Source: CAIYZT01 sp031385445 (GTDB lineage: Bacteria > Pseudomonadota > Alphaproteobacteria > Rhodobacterales > Rhodobacteraceae). From it: a DNA stretch of 64,000 nucleotides. The DNA is taken from contig JANNBM010000018.1 in NCBI GenBank assembly GCA_031385445.1, positions 1 through 64,000 on the forward strand. The letters are read 5' to 3'. Positions 25,053-35,408 of this stretch are shown here, in pieces. A program made the position numbers and the translations under genes. Under the pieces are notes generated by a model. The model was not told the origin of the DNA and made no database searches. It saw only the letters and a list, made by a program, of their open reading frames with translations. Within the stretch, counting starts at the first letter, position 1; each line of letters begins with the position of its first letter.

Positions 25053-25448
25053 ATGAAAATTTCAAATGTCTTTACAGCGGTTTTGCTGGCAGGCGGCCTG
25101 ACTTTCGGCGCTCAGGCGGCTGTTGCCGAGGATACCAGCGCGGTTTTGCTGGACGCCGCAGGTTACTCGCTCGTCGCAACCTTCACGGTCAAACCGGAGG
25201 CCAAGGACGCGTTTATTGAAGCGATGAAGGCAAACGTCGCCGCCAGCCGGTTGGAGCCGGGCGTCATCCTGTACCGGTCCTATCAGTCGTCCAGCGATCC
25301 GCTGATTTTCGTCAATGTAGAGCTGTACATCGACAAGGCCGCCTTCGACGCCCATCTTGCCAGCCCCCACGTCGCCACGATTTCCGAAGAGTTCAAGGCA
25401 ATTCTGGCGAAGGACATCGACGTCGTTTTCCTTAACCCGGCGAACTAA
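25053..25448 (+). CDS. secreted antibiotic-biosynthesis-monooxygenase (ABM) domain protein
   Basis: 131 residues from ATG 25053, chosen because GGAGG sits 6 nt upstream; the ATG at 25038 has none. A Sec signal peptide (KISNVFTAVLLAGGLTFGAQ, cleaved near AAVAED) leads into one ABM-type ferredoxin-like domain: SLVATFTVKPEAKDAFIEAM, then LEPGVILYRSYQSSSDPLIF and the usual helix with FDAHLASPHV. ABM domains act as cofactor-free mono-oxygenases or small-quinone handling proteins and usually work in the cytoplasm, so the export signal is unusual. It is preceded by the same operators as the sugar-transport operon and followed by a terminator. Confidence 0.85.
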   Translation: MKISNVFTAVLLAGGLTFGAQAAVAEDTSAVLLDAAGYSLVATFTVKPEAKDAFIEAMKANVAASRLEPGVILYRSYQSSSDPLIFVNVELYIDKAAFDAHLASPHVATISEEFKAILAKDIDVVFLNPAN

Positions 25449-25473
25449 GGCTTCGGTCAAAGGATAAAGTCAG

Positions 25474-25508
25474 AGCCGAAAGTGCCAAAGGGGGCGCTTT
25501 CGGCTTTT
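25474..25508 (+). terminator. rho-independent terminator
   Basis: A 9-bp stem, AGCCGAAAG (25474-25482) with CTTTCGGCT (25497-25505), ends in TTTT. It follows the ABM-domain gene stop at 25448 and separates that gene from the next promoter. Confidence 0.85.
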
Positions 25509-25694
25509 GACATTTCGGCGGCCGGTTGATGTGAGCGGCCATAAGAACGGCTGAACAGCCAGGCAACAGACCTTCGGGTCACTGGGTGTTCATCAGGGGC
25601 CTGTGGCCCCCTTGCGATCGGCATCGCGGGTTCGAAACCTGACACTGCCTTTCAGACTTTGCAGAGATCGCCATCGAAAGGGCAAATTAACTTG

Positions 25695-25741
25695 TTGACC
25701 GCGCACCATCGGTTGTGCAATGAATGCGCCATCGGTGGTGC
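25695..25741 (+). promoter_or_regulatory. paired LacI-type operators, promoter 2
   Basis: GCACCATCGGTTGTGC (25703-25718) is identical to the first operator of promoter 1. GCGCCATCGGTGGTGC (25726-25741) is the second, again 23 bp away, and a -35-like TTGACC (25695-25700) abuts the first. The identical geometry marks this as the second target of the LacI protein at 23838 and places the transporter, kinase and aldolase genes under it. Confidence 0.85.
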
Positions 25742-25823
25742 AAAATGGATTCGCGCAGAAAAACGTCTTCTGTGAATGATCCCGGTTTGCCGTGCGCCAT
25801 CGAAGCAGGGGGGAGACTGCACG

Positions 25824-26693
25824 ATGTTTGATCGCGCAAAGTATGCATTCATACTGCCAGCATTTCTGGTGGTGCTGATTATCGGGCTGTTCCCGCTGAT
25901 CTATTCCTTGACCATCAGCTTCATGCAGGTGCGGTTGGTGCCGCCCATTCCGCCCAGTTTTGTGGGGTTTGCCAACTATATCGACGCCCTGTCGCAGCCA
26001 CGCTTTTGGTCATCGGTGCGGGTGACGTTTCTGATCGCCGGGTTGGCCGTCGCGGTGCAGTATGCCCTTGGGTTGGCGCTTGCTTTGGCGTTGAATTCAA
26101 GCCTGCCGCTGGGCCGCGTCTACCGCGCCGCGTTCCTGTTTCCGCTGTTGATGGCCCCGATTGCGGTGGCGTTCATCGGCAAGATGATCTTTCACCCCGG
26201 CGTCGGCCCGATGCGCGATCTGTTCGGGCTGTTTGGGTACATCGACCCACCGTTTCAGACCGATCCGGTCTGGGCGACGGGGATGCTTGTCACGATCGAG
26301 GTTTGGCAATGGACCTCGCTGGTGGTGATCATCCTGCTGGCCGGACTGCAAAGCCTGCCGCGCGATGTGTATGAGGCGGCAGAGCTGGAGAATGCCACCC
26401 GCTGGCAGCAGTTCTGGGGCATCACATTCCCGATGCTGTTGCCCATCTCCGCCGCCGTCGTGTTCCTGCGATTTGTCGAAAGCCTGAAGCTGATCGACAC
26501 GGTGTTCGTGCTGACCGGCGGGGGCCCCGGCATCGCGACCGAAACGCTGACGCTTTACACGTATCAAGAGGGCTTCAAGAAGTTCAACCTCGGCTACACT
26601 TCGGCCATCAGCTTTTTGTTCCTGATCCTGATCGTCATTTTCGGCACGGTCTATGTCGCCCTCATCAAACCGCAGTTGGAGAAACGGACATGA
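25824..26693 (+). CDS. sugar ABC transporter permease, MalF/UgpA type
   Basis: 289 residues from ATG 25824, preceded by GGGGGAGAC. About six hydrophobic segments. The cytoplasmic EAA loop (YEAAELENATRWQQFWGITF, about residues 190-209) and the preceding SLPRDV match carbohydrate uptake transporters of the CUT1 class. It forms the membrane channel with the permease that starts 4 nt before its stop. First gene of the LacI-controlled operon. Confidence 0.95.
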   Translation: MFDRAKYAFILPAFLVVLIIGLFPLIYSLTISFMQVRLVPPIPPSFVGFANYIDALSQPRFWSSVRVTFLIAGLAVAVQYALGLALALALNSSLPLGRVYRAAFLFPLLMAPIAVAFIGKMIFHPGVGPMRDLFGLFGYIDPPFQTDPVWATGMLVTIEVWQWTSLVVIILLAGLQSLPRDVYEAAELENATRWQQFWGITFPMLLPISAAVVFLRFVESLKLIDTVFVLTGGGPGIATETLTLYTYQEGFKKFNLGYTSAISFLFLILIVIFGTVYVALIKPQLEKRT

Positions 26694-27721
26694 GCGCGCA
26701 AAACGCCATTCGTCGGCCATCGCATTGGCCTGTCACGATCTTCTGCCTGATCTGGTTGCTGATCACGGTATTCCCGATCTACTGGATTTTCGTGACCAGC
26801 CTGAAATCGCCTTTGGCGGTGAACGGGGGCCCGACCTATCTGCCATGGGTCGATTTTACCCCGACTTTGGATGCGTGGAAGGCCGCGTTTTCCGGCGACC
26901 GGGGAGATTTCTTTGGGCCCTTGACGAATTCGGTGCTGATAAGTGTGACCTCGGCCATCGTGGCTTTGGTCATCGGGTCGATGGCCGCCTATGCGCTCGT
27001 GCGGTTTGAGTTCCGGGTAAAACTATTGGCTGCCGTCTCATTTGCCGTCATTGCCATCGGTGGCTATGTGGCGCTGGTGCATGGGCTGGGCTTGGGAAAG
27101 ATTACCGGGCTGGGCCTGTCGTTCATCCTTGCGATGCCGACCGCATTGATCCTGAACACGCGCAATTTGCCGGGGCCGGTGCTGGGAAATGGTGATGTGG
27201 TGTTCTGGTTTGTCAGCCAGCGCATGTTCCCGCCCATCGTCAGCGCCTTTGCGCTGTACCTGATCTACGCCGAAATGGGCAAAGTCGGCGTGCCGCTGCT
27301 CGATAGCTTTGTCGGCCTCGTGCTCAGCTACACCGCGTTTTCCTTGCCCATCGTGATCTGGCTGATGCGCGATTTCTTTGCCGCCTTGCCGGTCGAGGTG
27401 GAAGAGGCGGCGCTGGTTGATAACGTTTCCCGCTTGCGGATCTTCTTTCAGATCGTGGTGCCGATGTCCTGGCCCGGTCTGATCGCGACCTTCATGATCA
27501 CGCTGTCGTTCGTGTGGAATGAATTCCTGAACGCGCTGCTGCTGACCACGTCGCAGTGGCAAACCCTGCCGGTCTGGTTGACCGGACAAAATTCCTATCG
27601 CGGTGACGAATGGTGGGCAATCGCAGTGGCTGCGGTGATTTCCATCACACCGATGATCGTTGTGGCAGCAGCCCTGTCAAGGTTCATGCGGTCGGGCCTG
27701 TCAGCGGGAGCAATTCGGTGA
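26690..27721 (+). CDS. sugar ABC transporter permease, MalG/UgpE type
   Basis: 343 residues, longer than the usual 270-290 for MalG-type proteins because of an extended stretch between the second and third hydrophobic segments. The EAA loop is VEVEEAALVDNVSRLRIFFQ with PMSWPGLIAT after it. It partners the MalF-type permease. The start overlaps the upstream stop by 4 nt. The next gene starts 27 nt after the stop. Confidence 0.94.
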   Translation: MSAQNAIRRPSHWPVTIFCLIWLLITVFPIYWIFVTSLKSPLAVNGGPTYLPWVDFTPTLDAWKAAFSGDRGDFFGPLTNSVLISVTSAIVALVIGSMAAYALVRFEFRVKLLAAVSFAVIAIGGYVALVHGLGLGKITGLGLSFILAMPTALILNTRNLPGPVLGNGDVVFWFVSQRMFPPIVSAFALYLIYAEMGKVGVPLLDSFVGLVLSYTAFSLPIVIWLMRDFFAALPVEVEEAALVDNVSRLRIFFQIVVPMSWPGLIATFMITLSFVWNEFLNALLLTTSQWQTLPVWLTGQNSYRGDEWWAIAVAAVISITPMIVVAAALSRFMRSGLSAGAIR

Positions 27722-27747
27722 TCGTTAACTCGGAGGAGTCTACAACT

Positions 27748-29196
27748 ATGAATTATAATAGAAAAATGACAACTACTGCCTTGGCTTTGGTCCTGTCAGC
27801 CAGTGGGTTTGCGGCCCATGCGCAGTGCAGCCCCGACTACACCGGGGTCACGTTGACCGCCGTTTCGCAAACTGGTCCGTTCATTGCATCCGCCTTGAAA
27901 ATGGCGGCCGACAAGTGGACCGTGCAGACCTGCGGCACCGTCAAAATCGTCGAAATCCCGTTCGGCGAGCTTTATCCGAAATACATCACCGGCATGACCG
28001 CGGGCAGCGTCGACTTTGACGTGATGACCTATGCGCCCGCATGGCTGGCCGATTTCGCGCCTTACCTGTCGACCATGCCTGCCGAATACACCACCGGGCC
28101 AGCGTGGGATGATATCGCCCCGGTCTACCGCGACCGTCTGATGGTTTGGGATGGCAAGGTCATCTCGCAATCGATGGACGGCGATGTGCACACGCTGCAA
28201 TACCGCACCGACCTGTTTGGCGATCCCAAGGAGCAAGAAGCGTTCAAGGCCAAGTATGGGTATGATCTGGCGCCGCCTGCAACCTGGGACCAGTATTACG
28301 ATATCGCCGAATTCTTCACCCGCCCCGATCAGGGCCTGTACGGCACGGCCGAGGCGATGGTGCGCGGGGGTCAGCAGTTCTGGTTCTTCTTCACCCATGC
28401 AGCGCCTTATGTGAACGACCCCGATCAACCCGGCGGCATGTTCTTTGACCCCGAAACCATGGACGCCCGCATCAACAATCCGGGCTGGGTCAAGGCGCTG
28501 GACGATTATATCAAATCGGTCAAATTCTCGCCCCCCGGTGCGCTTGGCTTTTCCTCCGGTGATATCCGCACGGCGTTTGCCGGCGGCAAGGTCGCGATGA
28601 ACTTTGACTGGGGCGATACCGGCACGATTGCGACCGACCCAAAGCAAAGCCAGATTGCAGGCAATGTCGGCTCGGCCCTGACGCCGGGATCGACCGAGAT
28701 CTACAGCGCCAAGGAAGGCAAATGGAAAACCTATGACACGCCGGTTCAATCGCCCTTCATGGCGTTTGGCGGTTGGCAGGCCGGTATTCCAGAGGCAAGC
28801 GCCAACAAGGAAGCCGCCTGGAACTTCGTCAACTATATGACAAACCCGGAAAACTCGATTGAGGCGGCGATCACGGGCGGAACGGGCGTGAACCCCTACC
28901 GCACCAGCCACTTTGATCAGACCAAATGGACGGGCCTGATGTCAGAGGCCGAGGCGACGTCTTATCTTGCGGCACAAAAGGGTTCGATCGAGGCCCCGAA
29001 CGTGGCGCTCGATATGCGTCTGCCGGGGTATTTCAGCTATACCGAAATCCTTGAGATTGAACTTTCCAAGGCCATGGCGGGTCAGGTGACCCCGCAAGCG
29101 GCGCTGGATACGGTCGCGGCCGAATGGAACAAGCTGACCGATCAGTTTGGCCGTGACGCCCAGTTGGCCGCCTACCGCGCGTCGATGGGTCTGTAA
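27748..29196 (+). CDS. sugar ABC transporter substrate-binding protein
   Basis: 482 residues from ATG 27748, with GGAGGAG 9 nt upstream; the longer open frame overlaps the permease gene. A Sec signal peptide (NYNRKMTTTALALVLSASGF, cleaved after AAHAQ) leads the family-1 extracellular binding domain: VEIPFGELYPKYITGMTAGS, TWDQYYDIAEFFTRPD and GKVAMNFDWGDTGTIA. The Trp- and Tyr-rich segments fit carbohydrate stacking. The ligand is probably a pentitol, pentose or related polyol given the downstream kinase, but sequence alone does not tell. Confidence 0.94.
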   Translation: MNYNRKMTTTALALVLSASGFAAHAQCSPDYTGVTLTAVSQTGPFIASALKMAADKWTVQTCGTVKIVEIPFGELYPKYITGMTAGSVDFDVMTYAPAWLADFAPYLSTMPAEYTTGPAWDDIAPVYRDRLMVWDGKVISQSMDGDVHTLQYRTDLFGDPKEQEAFKAKYGYDLAPPATWDQYYDIAEFFTRPDQGLYGTAEAMVRGGQQFWFFFTHAAPYVNDPDQPGGMFFDPETMDARINNPGWVKALDDYIKSVKFSPPGALGFSSGDIRTAFAGGKVAMNFDWGDTGTIATDPKQSQIAGNVGSALTPGSTEIYSAKEGKWKTYDTPVQSPFMAFGGWQAGIPEASANKEAAWNFVNYMTNPENSIEAAITGGTGVNPYRTSHFDQTKWTGLMSEAEATSYLAAQKGSIEAPNVALDMRLPGYFSYTEILEIELSKAMAGQVTPQAALDTVAAEWNKLTDQFGRDAQLAAYRASMGL

Positions 29197-29200
29197 GAAA

Positions 29201-29271
29201 CGATTGGCTGCCTGATCTGGCAGCCAATCGGACCGCCCTGCCGCAGAACTCCCCTGTGGCAGGGCGGAATT
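29201..29271 (+). terminator. two consecutive hairpins after the binding-protein gene
   Basis: The first is perfect over 12 bp: CGATTGGCTGCC (29201-29212) with GGCAGCCAATCG (29219-29230), loop 6 nt. The second is 10 bp: CCGCCCTGCC (29233-29242) with GGCAGGGCGG (29258-29267), followed by AATTTT. The second resembles a partial terminator, so most transcripts may stop here, giving excess binding protein over the ATPase and kinase. Confidence 0.75.
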
Positions 29272-29311
29272 TTCAACCGCGCCGAACGTCGGCCAAATTC
29301 GGATAATCCAA

Positions 29312-30402
<1,091 letters not shown>

Positions 30403-30406
<4 letters not shown>

Positions 30407-32031
30407 CTGCCGAAGACCTGTTTCTGGGCGTCGATGTTGGCACGGGCAGCGCAAGGGCGGGCCTTTTTACCGAGGCCGGGCAGATGGTTGGCTATGCCGC
30501 CCATCCCATAAAGTTGTGGCGCGACGGCGAAACGATGGTCGAGCAATCGACGGCGGATATCTGGAGCGCGGTGTGCCGGACCGTCTGCGAGGCGATCCGG
30601 CTTTCGGGTGCCAACGCGCGCCAGATCAAGGGGATCGGCATGGATGCCACCTGTTCCCTGGTGGTTTTGGGGCAAAATTATGCGACGCTGACGGCAAGCC
30701 TTTCGGGCGATCCGGCGCGCGATGTGATCGTCTGGATGGATCACCGGGCCGAAGCGCAGGCAGAGCGGATCAACTCCGTCGGCGGAACGCCTTTGGCCTA
30801 TGTCGGAAACTGCATCTCGCCAGAGATGGAGCTGCCAAAGCTGTTGTGGTTGAAAGAAAACCTGCCGGGCAGTTTTGATCATGCGCAGGCATTTATGGAT
30901 CTGACGGATTATCTGACATGGCGCGCCACCGGCTCGGCCACCCGGTCTTCCTGCACGGTCACTTGCAAATGGGCCTATCTGCCGCATCTTGGCGGTTGGG
31001 ACGCAGGCTTTTTGAACAGCATCGGGCTGGGCAGTCTGACGGGCCACGATTTTGCACGGATCGGCAATCATGTGGTTGCCCCCGGCACGGCGCTGGGGCA
31101 GGGCCTGTCGGCAGAGGCGGCGCGGGAGCTTGGCCTTTTGCCCGCAACCCCCGTCGCAGCCGGTTTGATTGACGCCCATGCGGGTGGGCTTGGGTCGTTG
31201 CCGGACCAGTCATCCGGCACTGCCGCCGCCTATGTTTTTGGAACCTCGGCCTGTCTTATGGCGTCCTCGGAAGCAGAAGTCCGCGTTCCAGGTATCTGGG
31301 GGCCATATTGGTCCGCCATGTTGCCGGATGTCTGGCTTTTGGAGGGCGGACAAACAGCGGCAGGCGCCGCCATAGACTTTGCCCTGCGTGCGCACCCCGC
31401 ATGGGCCCCCGCGACCGAGGCGGCAAAGGCCGAGGGATCGTCCCTTTTGCCATGGCTCGAAGCGCGCGTCATGGCCCGCCACCCGACCATCAGCCCGGCC
31501 GCGACCGAGGTTGCCCGGATGCACAGCATTCTGGATTTGGCAGGCAACCGTTCTCCCTTGGCCGATCCGTCGACACGCGGGCTGATCAGCGGGATAAGCC
31601 TGTCAGACGATTTTCTATCGCTTGAACGCACGTATATCGCGGCGGTGCTCGGTGTCGGCTATGGCGCGCGTCATATCTTTGGGACGCTGGCGGCGGCCGG
31701 CGTCACCGCTTCGCAGATCGTGATCAGCGGCGGTGCCGCAAAAAGCAAACTGGTGCGGCAGCTTTTGGCAGACGCGACGGGCATTGCGGTGGCAAGGGCG
31801 ACATCTCCCGAGCCGGTTCTTCTGGGTGCGGCCATGCTGGGCGCTGTCGCGTCGGGCGCCAAGGCTGGGCTGCGGGCGGCCCGCAAAGACATGGTTCATC
31901 TGGATGAGATCGTTCACCCCAACCCAGGTATGGCGGGTTTGCACGATTGGAAATTCGGGGCTTTCCGCCGCTTGCAAGACACCGAGCGCCAGCTTTGGGC
32001 AGAGTATGAAACATTTAAGGCGCAGGGCTGA
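30403..32031 (+). CDS. FGGY-family pentulose kinase (D-ribulokinase-like)
   Basis: 542 residues. The FGGY fold is clear: LFLGVDVGTGSARAGLFTEA (N-terminal phosphate loop), GIGMDATCSLVVL, VIVWMDHRAEAQAERI and the C-terminal ATP loop VISGGAAKSKLVRQLLADAT with ILLGAA-like PVLLGAAML. The length and the motif MDHRAEAQA match the branch that phosphorylates D-ribulose and related pentuloses rather than glycerol or xylulose. It produces the pentulose phosphate that the transketolase and aldolase encoded next could handle. ATG 30403 overlaps the ATPase stop. Confidence 0.9.
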
Positions 32032-32096
32032 CCAGCCCGCGCACAACCCGTGACCGCAAGCGCGGCACGTTTCTTCATCAAAAGGTATCCCACCCC

Positions 32097-32741
32097 ATGA
32101 AGTTTTTTGCCGACACCGCTGAGGTGTCCGAAATCCGCGTACTCTGCGGCCTTGGTCTTTTGGACGGTGTGACCACCAACCCCAGCTTGATTGTCAAATC
32201 GGGGCGCAGGATGGAGGATGTCATTGCCGAAATCTGCGCCATCACCAGCGGTCCGGTCAGCGCCGAAGTGGTGGCGACGCAGGCCGAGGCGATGATCACC
32301 GAAGGGCGCGCTTTGGCCGCGTTGGCCGCAAATGTGGTGGTCAAAGTGCCTTTGACCGAAGACGGACTGACCGCCTGCCGCGCGTTTGTCGCATCGGGCA
32401 TCAAGGTGAATGTGACCTTATGTTTTTCGCTGGTGCAGGCGATTGTGGCAGCAAAGTCGGGGGCAACGTTCATCTCGCCTTTCGTGGGCCGGCTCGACGA
32501 TATCAATCTGGACGGCATGCAGCTGATCCGGGATATCCGCGCGGTTTACGACGTGCAGCGCTATGGCACCGAGATTTTGGCGGCATCGGTGCGCAATTCC
32601 AATCATCTGGGCGAGGCGGCCTTGGCGGGCGCGGATGCCATTACCGCACCGGCGGCAGTGCTGCGCGGGTTGGTGCGCCATCCGCTGACCGATGCGGGTT
32701 TGGCCAAGTTCATGGCCGACTGGGCCTCTGCCAACACGTAA
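32097..32741 (+). CDS. transaldolase-like aldolase (fructose-6-phosphate aldolase subfamily)
   Basis: 214 residues, the short form of the class I transaldolase family. Seen: MKFFADTAEVSEIRVLCGLG, GVTTNPSLIVKSG, VVVKVPLTEDGLTA (Schiff-base Lys) and FISPFVGRLDDI. Short members either transfer the dihydroxyacetone unit (transaldolase) or cleave fructose 6-phosphate. The neighbouring kinase and transketolase place it in a pentose-phosphate route for the imported sugar. Confidence 0.92.
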   Translation: MKFFADTAEVSEIRVLCGLGLLDGVTTNPSLIVKSGRRMEDVIAEICAITSGPVSAEVVATQAEAMITEGRALAALAANVVVKVPLTEDGLTACRAFVASGIKVNVTLCFSLVQAIVAAKSGATFISPFVGRLDDINLDGMQLIRDIRAVYDVQRYGTEILAASVRNSNHLGEAALAGADAITAPAAVLRGLVRHPLTDAGLAKFMADWASANT

Positions 32742-32793
32742 CAGCATTGCGCCAGAGCCTTCGGTTTGGCTGTCAGAATGAAAGTCGATTTCC

Positions 32794-34809
32794 ATGGATA
32801 TTCAGACCCTTCGCGCCGCCCAACCCGACCATTGGATGCGCGCCTGTGCCATCCGCGCCCTGACGCTGGATGCAGTGGCGGCGGCCAATTCGGGGCATTC
32901 GGGCATGCCGATGGGAATGGCGGATGTGGCAACAGTGCTTTTTGCCAACCATCTGAAGTTTGACGCGGGCGCGCCGCGCTGGCCAGACCGGGACCGGTTC
33001 ATTCTGTCTGCCGGGCATGGGTCCATGTTGATTTACAGCCTGCTTTATCTGACGGGCTATGCCGATCTGACGCTCGAACAGGTCAAGAATTTCCGCCAAT
33101 GGGGTGCCATCACCGCGGGTCATCCGGAATATGGCCATGTTGCGGGCGTGGAAACCACCACGGGGCCTTTGGGTCAGGGTATCGCCAACGCGGTGGGGTT
33201 CGCGATGGCCGAGGAGTCGTTGCGCGCCCGCTGGAAGGCGGATCTGCAAGATCATCACACCTATGTCATCGCCGGTGACGGCTGTTTGATGGAAGGCGTC
33301 AGCCACGAGGCAATCGGTCTTGCGGGCAAGCATAAGCTGAGCCGTCTGATTGTGCTGTGGGATAACAACGGCATCACGATTGATGGCAAGGTTTCCATGG
33401 CTGATATCACCGACCAGAAGGCGCGCTTTGCCGCCGGGGGTTGGGATGTGTTTGACTGCGACGGTCATGATCCGGCCGACATCGACCGCGCGCTGACGGC
33501 TGCCAAAGCCAGCCCCGGCCCAGCGATGATTGCCTGCAAAACGCATATCGCCTTGGGCCATGCGGCGCAGGATACATCCAAAGGGCATGGCGCATTGACC
33601 GATGCCGCACAGATGGCCGCCGTGAAAGCCGCTTATGGATGGACATCCGGCCCGTTCGATGTGCCGCGCGAGATCAAGATATGGTGGGAGGGCGTCGGCG
33701 CGCGGGGCCATGCGGCCCGTCTGGCATGGGAGGGACGGCTTGCCAGCCTTTCCCCCGCAAAACAGGCCGAGTTTACCCGCATTTTTGCCGGAAACGCGCC
33801 CGAAACGTTCGGTGCGGCCATCCGCGCGTTGAAAAAGCAGGCGGTGGCCACCTTGCCCAGGATTGCGACCCGCGCGGCATCCGAAATCGTGCTGGGGGCG
33901 GTAAACCCGATCCTGCAGGAAACCATCGGCGGATCAGCCGATCTGACCGGATCGAACAACACCAGAACGCCAGACATGGGCACGTTTGACCCCGCCAACC
34001 GCAAGGGCCGCTATGTGCATTACGGCATCCGCGAACATGGGATGGCGGCGGCGATGAACGGCATGGCGCTGCATGGCGGCGTGCGGCCCTATGCCGGAAC
34101 GTTCCTGTGTTTTACCGATTATGCGCGCCCCGCAATGCGGCTCTCGGCGTTGATGGGGGTGCCGGTGGTTTATGTGATGACGCATGATTCCATCGGATTG
34201 GGCGAAGACGGCCCAACTCATCAGCCTGCGGAACATCTGGCGATCAGCCGCGCGACACCCAACACTTGGGTGTTCCGGCCTGCTGATCTGGTGGAAACCG
34301 CCGAGGCTTGGGAGCTGGCGCTGTCCTCGGCCAATACGCCTTCGGTGATGGCCCTGTCACGCCAGAACCTGCCCGCTGTGCGCAAGTCGCATTCGAACCA
34401 GAACATGGTGGCCAAAGGCGCCTATGTGCTGGCCGAGGCGACAGCCAAGCGCCGGGTCATTCTGATGGCCACCGGGTCCGAGGTTGAAATCGCACTGAAG
34501 GCGAAAGCCTTGCTTGAGGCCGCAGGCATTGGCAGCCGTGTTGTCTCCATGCCCTGCATGGAGCTGTTTGCGGCACAAGATGCCGCCTATCGCCGCAAAA
34601 TCCTGCCCGCCGGTCCCGTGCGCATCGCCATCGAGGCGGGCGTGCAATTGGGCTGGGAGCGGTGGCTTTTGGGCGAACGTGGGCGCGAAGGTAAATCCGC
34701 CTTCGTCGGCATGACCGGGTTCGGCGCATCTGCCCCCGCAGACCGACTTTATGCCGAGTTTGGCATCACAGCGCAGGCAGTGGTGACCAAAGCGAAAGCG
34801 CTGTTATAG
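32794..34809 (+). CDS. tkt: transketolase
   Basis: 671 residues. Thiamine diphosphate enzyme moving two-carbon units between sugar phosphates. Seen: HSGMPMGMADVATVLFANHL, FILSAGHGSMLIYSLL, TGPLGQGIANAVGFAMAE, the thiamine-binding GDGCLMEGVSHEAIGLAG with NNGITIDG, HIALGHAAQDTSKGHG, and the pyrimidine domain with RYVHYGIREHGMAAAMNGMA and HDSIGLGEDGPTHQPAEHL. Length and motif order are complete. Its place after the pentulose kinase and aldolase makes it a dedicated copy of the pathway enzyme. The ATG is preceded only by a weak ribosome binding site. Confidence 0.96.
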   Translation: MDIQTLRAAQPDHWMRACAIRALTLDAVAAANSGHSGMPMGMADVATVLFANHLKFDAGAPRWPDRDRFILSAGHGSMLIYSLLYLTGYADLTLEQVKNFRQWGAITAGHPEYGHVAGVETTTGPLGQGIANAVGFAMAEESLRARWKADLQDHHTYVIAGDGCLMEGVSHEAIGLAGKHKLSRLIVLWDNNGITIDGKVSMADITDQKARFAAGGWDVFDCDGHDPADIDRALTAAKASPGPAMIACKTHIALGHAAQDTSKGHGALTDAAQMAAVKAAYGWTSGPFDVPREIKIWWEGVGARGHAARLAWEGRLASLSPAKQAEFTRIFAGNAPETFGAAIRALKKQAVATLPRIATRAASEIVLGAVNPILQETIGGSADLTGSNNTRTPDMGTFDPANRKGRYVHYGIREHGMAAAMNGMALHGGVRPYAGTFLCFTDYARPAMRLSALMGVPVVYVMTHDSIGLGEDGPTHQPAEHLAISRATPNTWVFRPADLVETAEAWELALSSANTPSVMALSRQNLPAVRKSHSNQNMVAKGAYVLAEATAKRRVILMATGSEVEIALKAKALLEAAGIGSRVVSMPCMELFAAQDAAYRRKILPAGPVRIAIEAGVQLGWERWLLGERGREGKSAFVGMTGFGASAPADRLYAEFGITAQAVVTKAKALL

Positions 34810-35017
34810 CGCGCTGAATTTCCTGCCAAAATCATCCCAGCTGTTGGGCAACACAGGTTCGATCATGGTCGATTTTGGCCCGTTGGTGATCATGCCAGCG
34901 CGCCTGCCTTGTTCCCTCGCCCTCATTCCGGGTATTTTTCTGGTGATCGACGACCTGCGCACGATGGCAAAACCTCTGCAAGCCAACCTGTCGCCGGGGT
35001 CAAGCACTGCCCTGTTT

Positions 35018-35400
35018 GTGAAGGCGGCGCTTGTGACGGCGGGTCTGGTGGGGATCAAGCGCCGACCCGCAGCCAAGGGGGCCGGTCGATGAAAGCCGTC
35101 TGCGGCGCGCCGGGATCAAAATCAAACGCCTCTGCATCAGCGCGTTTGTCTTGGTGCCCCGCTCGCCGCGCTTGGCCCTGTCCTTTCGGCCATGAACCAT
35201 GGGGTTCGCATCGGGGCCGTTGCCCCCGGCCCGGTGGTGACGGTTTAGCAGGACGATTGGCCAAAGCCGAAACCGGAAGACACCTTGGCACATGGCAGCC
35301 CGATGCAGCCCGAAGAGGTGGCGGATGCGGTTGTGGTCATGCTGACCCGTCCGCACAATGTGACGATCCGTGACATCGTGATCTTGCCAATCAGGGTGGA
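35018..35400 (+). pseudogene. degraded short-chain dehydrogenase
   Basis: Three pieces of an SDR protein lie in order but in different frames. The first, at about 35018-35060, is KAALVTAGLVGIK, resembling the cofactor-binding ALVTGxxxGIG start. The second, at about 35195, is NHGVRIGAVAPGPVVT, the usual region after the catalytic Lys. The third, at about 35300-35390, is PMQPEEVADAVVVMLTRPHN followed by TIRDIVIL. The middle, including Tyr-xxx-Lys, is missing. A sugar-alcohol dehydrogenase would fit at the end of the pentose operon, now lost. Confidence 0.65.
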
Positions 35401-35408
35401 CCAGTCCC

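Noticed and set aside
34844..35092. An intact small gene after transketolase.
   Set aside because: The frame includes the start of a degraded dehydrogenase and no other family; surrounding frames hold the remaining fragments.
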